From positions 1 through 64,000 of the forward strand of contig CAAGEE010000009.1 of NCBI GenBank assembly GCA_900768815.1: a stretch of 64,000 bases of DNA. Direction: 5' to 3'. The stretch is from Bacilli bacterium (GTDB taxonomy: Bacteria > Bacillota_I > Bacilli_A > RF39 > UBA660). Shown here piece after piece: positions 26,443 through 34,260 of the stretch; the stretch's first letter is position 1; the number at the start of each line of letters is the position of its first letter. Under the pieces are notes generated by a model, which saw nothing but the letters and a program-made list of their open reading frames with translations, did not search any database and was not told the origin of the DNA. The translations under genes and the position numbers were made by a program.

Positions 26443-27357
26443 ATGAAAGATAAAACATTATTAATTTTGGCTGCTGGTATGGGTAGTCGGTTTGGAGGAC
26501 TAAAACAAATTGCTCCACTAGGACCAAATGGTGAATTCATTATTGATTACTCAGTATATGATGCCATCAAAGCCGGTTTCAACAAAATAGTTTTTTTAAT
26601 CAAAGAAGAAAACTATGATGTGTTTAAAGAAACTATTGGAAAAAGAGTGGAACCATACATCAATGTTGAATACTGTTTCCAAAAGAATGACAACATTCCA
26701 GAAGGATACTCAGTTCCAGAGAATCGAGTAAAACCTTTAGGAACAGCTCATGCTATACTTTGCTGCAAAGACAAAATAAATGAACCATTCGCAATAATTA
26801 ATGCTGATGATTTCTATGGAAGAGATGCTTATTTAAAAGCAGCCAACTTCCTAGAAAGTATGAATGATGAAAGACCTTACAAATATGGATTAGTAAGTTA
26901 TCTTGTAAAAAACACACTAACTGAAAATGGTTCTGTAAAAAGAGGCGTTTGTGAAGTAACAGATGGCAAACTAACAAAAATAACAGAAAGTGTTATCGAA
27001 AGAGTAGACGATAAACTAATCGCCTCACCATTGAGCGGTAAAGAACCATTCGAAGTATCACCGACCGATAAAGTATCTATGAACTTAATGCTTTTCTCAC
27101 CAAGTCTATTCTCATATATTGAAGAAAAGTTTCCAGAGTTCTTTGATGAAAATAAAGATAATTTAGAAAAATGTGAATATTTAATACCAGACGTTTTATT
27201 TGAAACAATAGAAGAAGGTTATGCCACTGTAGAAGTTTTAGAAACAACTGCTGCTTGGTACGGAGTAACTTATAAAGAAGATGCCGATGCAGTTAAGAAA
27301 GCTCTAAAAGATTTAGTAGATAGTGGAGAATATCCAAATAATCTTTGGGAAGAATAA
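26443..27357 (+). CDS. Sugar-phosphate nucleotidyltransferase
   Basis: This Rossmann-type NTP transferase of 304 aa shows the nucleotide loop LAAGMGSRFGGLKQ (residues 9-22), the metal-binding NADDFYG segment and a GTAHAI motif. The sequence around the active site is closer to the general nucleotidyltransferase family than to classical GalU, so the product sugar nucleotide (UDP- or dTDP-sugar) is open. TTAGGAGG is the ribosome site and it is preceded by a short 7-bp AT tandem repeat. It could feed the envelope polysaccharide genes further downstream. Confidence 0.75.
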   Translation: MKDKTLLILAAGMGSRFGGLKQIAPLGPNGEFIIDYSVYDAIKAGFNKIVFLIKEENYDVFKETIGKRVEPYINVEYCFQKNDNIPEGYSVPENRVKPLGTAHAILCCKDKINEPFAIINADDFYGRDAYLKAANFLESMNDERPYKYGLVSYLVKNTLTENGSVKRGVCEVTDGKLTKITESVIERVDDKLIASPLSGKEPFEVSPTDKVSMNLMLFSPSLFSYIEEKFPEFFDENKDNLEKCEYLIPDVLFETIEEGYATVEVLETTAAWYGVTYKEDADAVKKALKDLVDSGEYPNNLWEE

Positions 27358-27381
27358 TATAAAACATAAAAAAATAAAGAG

Positions 27382-27411
27382 ACAAACTACCAAAATAGTT
27401 TGTTTTCTTTT
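27382..27411 (+). terminator. Terminator after the nucleotidyltransferase gene
   Basis: ACAAACTA and TAGTTTGT form an 8-bp stem around CCAAAA, followed by tttcttttc. Confidence 0.75.
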
Positions 27412-27473
27412 CAAAAAACAACTTCAATATATGATATAATAAATATAGTTAAACATTTGTAAGGAGACTAGTT

Positions 27474-29456
27474 ATGAAAGAAAGAATGGAAGAGTTAATT
27501 GAGATTATTAATGAAGCTGATTACAACTATCACACTCTAGATAATCCAACAATTACTGATCAAGAATATGATAAATATTTACGTGAATTATTCGAAATAG
27601 AAGCAGCCCACCCAGATTGGGTAAGAGATGATTCTCCAACACAACATGCCGGTGGTAAAATAATAGAGGGTTTTAATAAGGTTACTCATAAAATTCCTAT
27701 GATGTCCTTAAGTGATGTCTTTTCAGAAAGTGAAGTTATAGCCTTTGATGAAAGAATAAGAAAAGAAGGTATAACTCCTGAGTATATGTGTGAATTAAAA
27801 ATAGATGGCCTTTCTGTATCATTACTATACGAAGATGGAAAACTAGTAAGAGCTGCAACAAGAGGAGATGGAACAACAGGTGAGGATATTACTCATAATG
27901 CTAAAACTATTAAAGTTATTCCTCTAAAGTTAAAAGAAAAAGTAAATATTGAAGTTCGTGGAGAAATATTCATGAATAAAGAAACTCTAGTAAAATTAAA
28001 TGAAGAGCGAAAAAAACATAATCAACCATTACTTCAAAACTGTCGTAATGCTGCCGCTGGCTCTATCAGGCAATTAGATTCTAAAGTTGCAGCTGCTAGA
28101 AAGCTAGACAACTTTATATATCATTTACCAAATCCTCTAGATTATAATCTACATACTCATGCTGAAGCCATAGATTATATGACAAGACTAGGTTTTAAAA
28201 CTAATCCAAATAATCGCCTAGTTAAAAATATTTCTGAAGTAATTAAGTATATTGAAGAAAAGGCTAAACAAAGACCAACTCTTCCATATGATATAGATGG
28301 TATTGTTATAAAAGTAAATAGTATCGAGCAACAACAAAAACTAGGCTATACTGCTAAATATCCAAAATGGGCAACCGCTTATAAATTCCCAGCTGAAGAA
28401 GTATTAACAAAACTAACAGATATAATCTTTACTGTTGGAAGAACAGGTCAAATTACTCCAAATGCTGTCCTAGAACCAGTAATAGTAGCCGGATCAACTA
28501 TCTCTAGAGCAACGCTTCATAATGAAGACTATGTAAAAGAAAAAGACTTAAAAATAGGTGACATAGTTTCTATAAGAAAAGCCGGAGATGTTATTCCAGA
28601 AGTAGTCGAAGTAAAGAAAGAAAGACGTACTGGTAAAGAAAAAGACTTTGAAATGATTACAACTTGTCCAATGTGTAATACTAATTTAGTCAAAAAAGAA
28701 GGCCAAGTAGATTACTACTGTCCTAATAAAAAATGTCCTGCTAGAAGTATTGAATCTCTAATTCACTTTGCTTCACGTGATGCCATGAATATAGATGGCC
28801 TAGGGGATAGAATAATGGAAGACTTCTATAATTTCCACTTTATAGGAACAATAGCCGATATTTATTCTCTAAAAAATCATGAACAAGATTTAACAAGACT
28901 TGAAGGTTATGGTGACAAGTCTGTAACCAATCTTTTAAATGCTATTGAAGATAGTAAAAAGAATTCTTTAGAAAGACTACTGTTCGGTTTAGGCATTCCA
29001 CATGTCGGAGCCAAAACTGCAAAAATTCTTGCTAGAAAATATAAGGAACTAGATAATTTAATGGTCGCAACCGAAGAAGAGTTAACAACTATTCCAGATA
29101 TAGGTGAAATTATTGCTAAAAGTGTGATTGAATATTTTAATGATAATCATCACCGAAGTGTTGTCGAAGAACTAAAAGAAATTGGTCTTAATACAAAGTA
29201 TTTAGGCCAAGAAGTAGAAGAAAATTCTGAGTTTAATGGCAAGACATTTGTCCTAACTGGTTCCCTACAATTATTTACCAGAGAAGAGGCTGAAGAAAAA
29301 ATAGAACAACTAGGTGGTAAAGCCTCAAGTTCAGTTTCTAAAAAGACTAGTGCCGTAATTGTTGGTTCAAATCCTGGTAGTAAATACGAAAAAGCTAAAG
29401 AGTTAGGTATTCCTATTTGGACAGAAGAAGAGTTTAAAGAAAAATTAGGGGAATAA
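27474..29456 (+). CDS. ligA: NAD-dependent DNA ligase
   Basis: The essential replicative ligase has 660 aa and all domains: the Ia NAD-binding region, adenylation domain with catalytic Lys109 (CELKIDGLS), OB fold, a four-cysteine zinc finger (CPMC and CPNKKCP), helix-hairpin-helix repeats (GLGIPHVGAKTAKIL) and a C-terminal BRCT domain (FNGKTFVLTGSL). AAGGAG precedes ATG 27474 and an extended -10 element TGATATAAT lies at 27432-27440. It is monocistronic between two terminators. Confidence 0.97.
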   Translation: MKERMEELIEIINEADYNYHTLDNPTITDQEYDKYLRELFEIEAAHPDWVRDDSPTQHAGGKIIEGFNKVTHKIPMMSLSDVFSESEVIAFDERIRKEGITPEYMCELKIDGLSVSLLYEDGKLVRAATRGDGTTGEDITHNAKTIKVIPLKLKEKVNIEVRGEIFMNKETLVKLNEERKKHNQPLLQNCRNAAAGSIRQLDSKVAAARKLDNFIYHLPNPLDYNLHTHAEAIDYMTRLGFKTNPNNRLVKNISEVIKYIEEKAKQRPTLPYDIDGIVIKVNSIEQQQKLGYTAKYPKWATAYKFPAEEVLTKLTDIIFTVGRTGQITPNAVLEPVIVAGSTISRATLHNEDYVKEKDLKIGDIVSIRKAGDVIPEVVEVKKERRTGKEKDFEMITTCPMCNTNLVKKEGQVDYYCPNKKCPARSIESLIHFASRDAMNIDGLGDRIMEDFYNFHFIGTIADIYSLKNHEQDLTRLEGYGDKSVTNLLNAIEDSKKNSLERLLFGLGIPHVGAKTAKILARKYKELDNLMVATEEELTTIPDIGEIIAKSVIEYFNDNHHRSVVEELKEIGLNTKYLGQEVEENSEFNGKTFVLTGSLQLFTREEAEEKIEQLGGKASSSVSKKTSAVIVGSNPGSKYEKAKELGIPIWTEEEFKEKLGE

Positions 29457-29480
29457 ACTTATAATCAAAATATATTAAAC

Positions 29481-29514
29481 AAAGCTGGACTTAAAAAGTT
29501 CCAGCTTTATTTTA
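29481..29514 (+). terminator. ligA terminator
   Basis: AAAGCTGGA and TCCAGCTTT form a 9-bp stem (extended by CTT and AAG with one bulge), followed by atttta. Confidence 0.75.
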
Positions 29515-29548
29515 AGATAAAAAATCACTAGTTTACCACTATAAAAAA

Positions 29549-29577
29549 TTGACTATTTAACAAAAAAATGATATTAT
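29549..29577 (+). promoter_or_regulatory. Promoter of the acidic membrane protein gene
   Basis: TTGACT and TATTAT are separated by exactly 17 bp, near consensus. Confidence 0.65.
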
Positions 29578-29605
29578 ATATCAACAAAACTGAGGAGATG
29601 GTTAC

Positions 29606-30427
29606 ATGCTAAAAAGAGGTAAAAAGGGCATTAAAGCAATAAAAGCCGATGAATATCATGAAAACGAACAATTAAAAGATTTAGAGGAAATAACCTATGA
29701 AGATTATGATGAGTCTATGGACTTAGATAGCATCGATGAATACGAAATAATCGAAGATGATGACAGTTCATATGATGAGTATTCATATGACAATAACACT
29801 AATAATGACAATTTAGATGGCTATGAATCAACTAACAAAAAAAATCATAAGTATCAAAAAACTAAACTAACTAAATTTTTAAATATCATTTTCTATACAC
29901 TTATAATCGTAATGATTATGGTAACAATAGATATAATATCAGTTTCAAGATATAATCGTGGTCCATACTTTGCTATAAAAACAGCTGCTTTAAAAGATGG
30001 TGGTACCAAAGTATATTATGGACTTGGCTACAAAGTAATAAAATATAACCAACTACAGGGAAGAAGAGACACCGAAATTGGTACTTGGTTAATGCCATAT
30101 AATGTTGAACCAACAGAAATATCTGCACTAGACTTAGCCATTGAATATAAAAATAATCCCGTAGCAACTTATGAAAAATTCAATAAAAAGTTCTTACGTA
30201 TAACAGGAGACTTTATAAGCTACGACAAAAATAAATTAACATTTGGTTATACTGATCCAGATGGTGCCTATACACTAAATATTGTTTGTAAAATGTCAAA
30301 AGACTCAGAGAAAAAAGAATTTTCTCAAGAACAAAAGGTAACCATAATTGGTACAGTAAGTAACTATAAGCAAAGTGCTGAAAAAAGTCCTAACACATTA
30401 TATATAAATGACTGTTTTGCAGAATAA
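29606..30427 (+). CDS. Acidic single-pass membrane protein with tRNA_anti-like OB domain
   Basis: The first 80 residues are strongly acidic with repeated Asp/Glu/Tyr/Ser and probably disordered in the cytoplasm. A single helix spans about residues 90-113, and the rest is exported. A conserved segment, RYNRGPYFAIKT and KVYYGLGYKVIKYN, precedes a C-terminal OB-type fold of the tRNA_anti-like group: a K-x-L-R-I-T-G strand, IVCKM, VTIIGTV and LYINDC. Such domains in exported proteins are not tRNA binders by evidence, only by name. The function is unknown. The 273-aa gene stands alone between two terminators. Confidence 0.65.
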   Translation: MLKRGKKGIKAIKADEYHENEQLKDLEEITYEDYDESMDLDSIDEYEIIEDDDSSYDEYSYDNNTNNDNLDGYESTNKKNHKYQKTKLTKFLNIIFYTLIIVMIMVTIDIISVSRYNRGPYFAIKTAALKDGGTKVYYGLGYKVIKYNQLQGRRDTEIGTWLMPYNVEPTEISALDLAIEYKNNPVATYEKFNKKFLRITGDFISYDKNKLTFGYTDPDGAYTLNIVCKMSKDSEKKEFSQEQKVTIIGTVSNYKQSAEKSPNTLYINDCFAE

Positions 30428-30428
30428 T

Positions 30429-30456
30429 ACAAGTGCTCAAGGAGCATTTGTTTTTC
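30429..30456 (+). terminator. Terminator after the acidic membrane protein gene
   Basis: ACAAGTGCTC and GAGCATTTGT form a 10-bp stem with one G-U and an AAG loop, followed by ttttctt. Confidence 0.8.
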
Positions 30457-30470
30457 TTAATTACTAAAAA

Positions 30471-30499
30471 TTTACATCTTAAAATATCCATGATATAAT
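30471..30499 (+). promoter_or_regulatory. gatCAB promoter
   Basis: TTTACA and TATAAT are spaced by 17 bp, with TGA before the -10 box. Confidence 0.75.
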
Positions 30500-30525
30500 A
30501 ATAAAGTTAAAGGAGGTCTTTCTGT

Positions 30526-30840
30526 ATGGAAGATAAGTTATCAAGAGAAGAAGTTTTGCATGTTGCCCATTTAGCCAGAATTGAAATAGATGAAGAAGAA
30601 ATAGCCATGTATCAAGTAAAATTAAAAAAACTTTTAAATGAAATAGAAAAAATAAATGAAGTAAAAGTATACGACGAAGATATGTTAATTTGTCCAACTG
30701 AAAATAAATGTGTTTTACGTGATGATGTAGCTGGAGAAATACTAAATCCTAAAGAGGTTCTAAAAAATGCTCCTCGTCATAGTGGAAATTATATTTCTGT
30801 TCCAGTAGTAATAAGTGAAAAGGGTGGTATGAGTGCATAA
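30526..30840 (+). CDS. gatC: Asp/Glu-tRNA amidotransferase subunit C
   Basis: This small subunit of GatCAB clamps GatA to GatB. The protein is 104 aa with the family N-terminal pattern VLHVAHLARIEIDEEE and the C-terminal LRDDVAG plus LKNAPRHSGNYISVPVV. AAGGAGGT provides a strong ribosome site and the end overlaps gatA by eight bases. Confidence 0.95.
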   Translation: MEDKLSREEVLHVAHLARIEIDEEEIAMYQVKLKKLLNEIEKINEVKVYDEDMLICPTENKCVLRDDVAGEILNPKEVLKNAPRHSGNYISVPVVISEKGGMSA

Positions 30841-32290
30841 TTATTTAGATTTATCATTAATTGAAATTAATAAATTATTAAAAGAAAAAAAAATAACACC
30901 TAAAGTCTTAGTAGAAGAAGCTTTTGAAAGAATTGAAAATAATAAAGATTTAAACTGCTTTATTACCCTAAATAAAGAAGAAGCCTTAAAACAGGCTGAA
31001 GAATTAAAAGGTAAAGAAGTAGATTCTCTAACATTTGGTATTCCAATAGCTCTAAAAGATAATATTTTAACTAAAGGACTACGTACAACTGCTGCTTCTA
31101 AAATTCTAGAAAACTTTGACCCAATCTATGATGCCGATGTTGTCGAAAGAATAAAAGCTGCTAATATGATTATTATTGGTAAGACTAACATGGATGAGTT
31201 TGCTATGGGTTCATCTAATAGAACATCATTCTTTGGACCAGTAAAAAATCCATGGAACAAAACAAGAGTACCAGGAGGATCATCAGGAGGAAGTGCTGCT
31301 GCTGTAAGTAAGCGAATTATACCTTTTGCTCTAGGAACAGACACAGGAGGATCAATTAGACAACCAGCCTCTTTCTGTGGCATAGTAGGTCTAAAGCCAA
31401 CATATGGACGTGTATCACGTTATGGACTAATTGCTTTTGGTTCAAGTCTCGACCAAATCGGTCCTATGACTAAAAATGTTTATGAAAATGCTGTACTTTT
31501 AAACACAATCTGTGGAAAAAGTGAAAAAGACTTAACATCTGTTGAAACTAATGAAGACTTTACAAGACTAATCGGGGAAAAAATAGATGGCATGAAAATA
31601 GCCATTCCAAACTTTTATGTAAGTGATGCTATTGATCAGGAAATAAAAGATAAACTAAATGTAGTAATCGAAATACTAAAAAAACATAATTGTACAATTG
31701 ACTATGTTGATATAAATTATATTGATAAATCCATTCCCCTATATCAAATTATTGCAATGGGTGAAGCTAGTTCTAACTTAGCCAGATTTGATGGTATTCG
31801 TTATGGTTACAGTTATGAAAATCCAAAAGATATAGAAGACTTGTATTTAAAAACTAGAAAAATCGGTTTTGGTGAAGAAGTAAAAAGACGTATCATGATT
31901 GGTAGTTATTTATTATCTGGTAAGAATGCTAAATTATATTACAATAAAGCTCTAGAAATAAGAGATGATATGCGTAAGAGTTTCTTAGAAACATTTAAAA
32001 ATTATGACTTAGTTATTGGACCAAATAACACAACTGTTGCTTATGAACTAGATAAAGGTCTAGATGATGCTATAAAATCATTCATGGATGACGTTTTAAC
32101 TATTCCGGTAAATATGGCAGGTCTTCCAGGTATGAGTATTCCAATAGGTTTTAATAGTGAAAAATTACCAATAGGCATGCAAATAATTGGTGCTCCATTT
32201 GAAGAGGCAAAGATGTACCAACTAGCGAGTTTCGTAGAAAAAGAACTAAACTTAGACTTAAATCCTAATGGAGGTGAAAAACATGACTAA
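30833..32290 (+). CDS. gatA: Asp/Glu-tRNA amidotransferase subunit A
   Basis: This amidase-signature enzyme releases ammonia from glutamine for conversion of Glu-tRNA(Gln) and Asp-tRNA(Asn). The Ser-cis-Ser-Lys machinery is visible: Lys75 in PIALKDN, PGGSSGGSAAAV, and DTGGSIRQPAS. Length is 485 aa, standard. The GGAGGTGA ribosome site of gatB lies in its last codons. Its presence implies that glutaminyl- or asparaginyl-tRNA is made by transamidation in this organism. Confidence 0.97.
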   Translation: MHNYLDLSLIEINKLLKEKKITPKVLVEEAFERIENNKDLNCFITLNKEEALKQAEELKGKEVDSLTFGIPIALKDNILTKGLRTTAASKILENFDPIYDADVVERIKAANMIIIGKTNMDEFAMGSSNRTSFFGPVKNPWNKTRVPGGSSGGSAAAVSKRIIPFALGTDTGGSIRQPASFCGIVGLKPTYGRVSRYGLIAFGSSLDQIGPMTKNVYENAVLLNTICGKSEKDLTSVETNEDFTRLIGEKIDGMKIAIPNFYVSDAIDQEIKDKLNVVIEILKKHNCTIDYVDINYIDKSIPLYQIIAMGEASSNLARFDGIRYGYSYENPKDIEDLYLKTRKIGFGEEVKRRIMIGSYLLSGKNAKLYYNKALEIRDDMRKSFLETFKNYDLVIGPNNTTVAYELDKGLDDAIKSFMDDVLTIPVNMAGLPGMSIPIGFNSEKLPIGMQIIGAPFEEAKMYQLASFVEKELNLDLNPNGGEKHD

Positions 32291-33704
32291 TTACATTCCA
32301 ACAATTGGTATCGAAGTCCATGTAGAATTAAAGACTAATACCAAAATATTTTCAAACTCCATAAACGGATATGGTCAAATGGCTAATTCTTTGACTAATG
32401 TAGTTGACTTAGGTTATCCAGGTACACTACCAACAGTAAATAAAGAAGTAATAAATCTAGCTATCAAAGCAGCTTGCGTCTTAAACTGTAAAATAAGAAA
32501 AGAAATGCACTTTGACAGAAAAAATTACTTCTATCCAGATAATCCCAAAAACTTCCAGATTACTCAAGCTAGAACTCCAATAGGTTATGATGGCTACGTA
32601 GAAATAGAAGTTGACGGTACAAAAAAGAAAGTTGAAATAGAAGAAATGCACATTGAAGAGGATACTTGTAAGAGTACCCATCGTGGAGATAAAACACTTC
32701 TAGACTTCAATAGAGCTGGAGTTCCCCTAATCGAAATAGTAACTAAACCATGTATCAGTAGTAGTACTGAAGCCAAACTATATCTAGAAAAACTAAAAGA
32801 ACTACTATTCTATACTGATATAAGTGATTGTAAAATGGAAGAAGGTTCAATGCGTTGTGAAGCCAATGTTTCAATTAGAAAAAATGAAACAGATCCATTA
32901 GGAACTAAATGTGAAATCAAAAATATTGGTTCAATTTCTAATGTTGGTATAAGTATTGAAAAAGAAATCATCCGTCAAACTGAACTACTAGAAAAAGGTG
33001 AAGAATTTAAAGAACAAACTAGACGTTATGATGATAAACTTGGTGATACAGTTTTAATGCGTATTAAGGAAACTGGTAATGACTATCGTTATTTCCCAGA
33101 ACCAGACATTCCATACTTATATTTAACAGATGCAATGATTGAAGAGGTAAGAAACACTATCGAAATGTTACCTGATGAAAGAAGAAATCTTTACATGGAA
33201 AAGAACGTTTCTGAAATTAATGCAAAAAAATTAGTTCAAAACAAGTCATTAAGTGACTATTTTAATACTCTATTAACTGAAGATATAGATTTTAAAATCG
33301 CTAGTAACTTACTTTTAGGTGATATTTCCGCTTACTTAAATAAGAATGAAAAAGAAATTACAGATACCACTCTAACTAAAGAACGTATGGTAGAGTTAGT
33401 AAATAAAATATCTGATAATACCCTAACTAGTAAAAACTTAAAAGATATTTTAGACAAAGTTCTAGAAGAAGATAAATCAATCTCTGAAATTATTAAAGAA
33501 TCAGGTATTGAAAATATAACAGATGATACTGCTCTAAGAGAAATAATTAAAAAGATTGTTTCTGAAAATAGTGAAAGTGTTACTGACTACAAAAATGGTC
33601 ATGACCGTGCCATTAAATTCTTAATGGGTCAAGTAATGAAAGAAACAAAGGGTAGTGCAAATCCTAAATTAGCCATGAATATACTTATAGAAGAATTACA
33701 ATAA
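32283..33704 (+). CDS. gatB: Asp/Glu-tRNA amidotransferase subunit B
   Basis: The kinase/transamidase subunit phosphorylates the misacylated tRNA and amidates it. The first residues IPTIGIEVHVEL, the EDTCKSTHRG loop, the RCEANVS motif and the DYRYFPEPDIPY stretch are all family hallmarks, and the C-terminal YqeY-like tail ends in GSANPKLAMNILIEEL. ATG 32283 follows GGAGGTGA at 32270-32277; the earlier in-frame ATG 32268 would overlap that site. 473 aa. Confidence 0.96.
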   Translation: MTNYIPTIGIEVHVELKTNTKIFSNSINGYGQMANSLTNVVDLGYPGTLPTVNKEVINLAIKAACVLNCKIRKEMHFDRKNYFYPDNPKNFQITQARTPIGYDGYVEIEVDGTKKKVEIEEMHIEEDTCKSTHRGDKTLLDFNRAGVPLIEIVTKPCISSSTEAKLYLEKLKELLFYTDISDCKMEEGSMRCEANVSIRKNETDPLGTKCEIKNIGSISNVGISIEKEIIRQTELLEKGEEFKEQTRRYDDKLGDTVLMRIKETGNDYRYFPEPDIPYLYLTDAMIEEVRNTIEMLPDERRNLYMEKNVSEINAKKLVQNKSLSDYFNTLLTEDIDFKIASNLLLGDISAYLNKNEKEITDTTLTKERMVELVNKISDNTLTSKNLKDILDKVLEEDKSISEIIKESGIENITDDTALREIIKKIVSENSESVTDYKNGHDRAIKFLMGQVMKETKGSANPKLAMNILIEELQ

Positions 33705-33744
33705 TTATTAAGTAAAAGTCAAAGTACTCAAAACAATTTGCTAA

Positions 33745-33773
33745 TTGAAAAAGGTACATATATGATGTATAAT
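33745..33773 (+). promoter_or_regulatory. Promoter of the sensor-YihY operon
   Basis: TTGAAA and TATAAT are separated by 17 bp. No terminator separates it clearly from gatB, so read-through is also possible. Confidence 0.65.
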
Positions 33774-33795
33774 TAAAATACTAGGATGTGATGAT

Positions 33796-34260
33796 ATGAA
33801 ATATATTGAAAAAAATAAAAAAACATTTATGGCAATAGGAATTTTCCTATTATTTGTAATATTATTAATTCCAGTAAAAAATGCTTTATTTCCAAATACG
33901 GGTAAAGCAATCTATGGAGATCGTCTAGATGGTATTGATAAAGTAAAAATATCTAATAAAACACTAGCGAGTATTGAAGATAAATTAAAAGAGGATTCTG
34001 TAACTAAAGTATCTTCTCGTGTTTCTGGAAGAACGGTTGAGATAATACTTACTGTTTCATCAGATGTTTCTCTAGAAGTTGCTAAAGGCTATGGAGAGAA
34101 AGCTTTAGAAGTATTTAATTCCGCTGAAAAGAAATACTATGATTTCCAAGTATTTGTAACTAAAGATTCAGAATCAGAAGAATTTCCAATTATTGGATAC
34201 CGCCATCATGGAAAGAATAAACTCACATGGACAAAAGATAGAACAGGAAGTGTCGAATGA
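33796..34260 (+). CDS. Small membrane-anchored protein of unknown function
   Basis: The 154-aa protein has one N-terminal helix (about residues 10-30), preceded by lysines that keep its N terminus inside. An exported domain of about 120 residues follows, with alternating strand/helix pattern (VSGRTVEIILTVSSDV, then GYGEKALEVFNSAEKKYYDFQVFVT), which suggests a compact alpha/beta fold. No family is recognised. Its stop codon overlaps the start of the sensor gene (ATGA), so the two products are made together and may interact at the membrane. Confidence 0.6.
   Translation: MKYIEKNKKTFMAIGIFLLFVILLIPVKNALFPNTGKAIYGDRLDGIDKVKISNKTLASIEDKLKEDSVTKVSSRVSGRTVEIILTVSSDVSLEVAKGYGEKALEVFNSAEKKYYDFQVFVTKDSESEEFPIIGYRHHGKNKLTWTKDRTGSVE

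Noticed and set aside
34258..34260. Possible reassignment of TGA to tryptophan (mycoplasma-like genome)
   Set aside because: TGA ends several genes whose products are complete, and tryptophan is coded by TGG.
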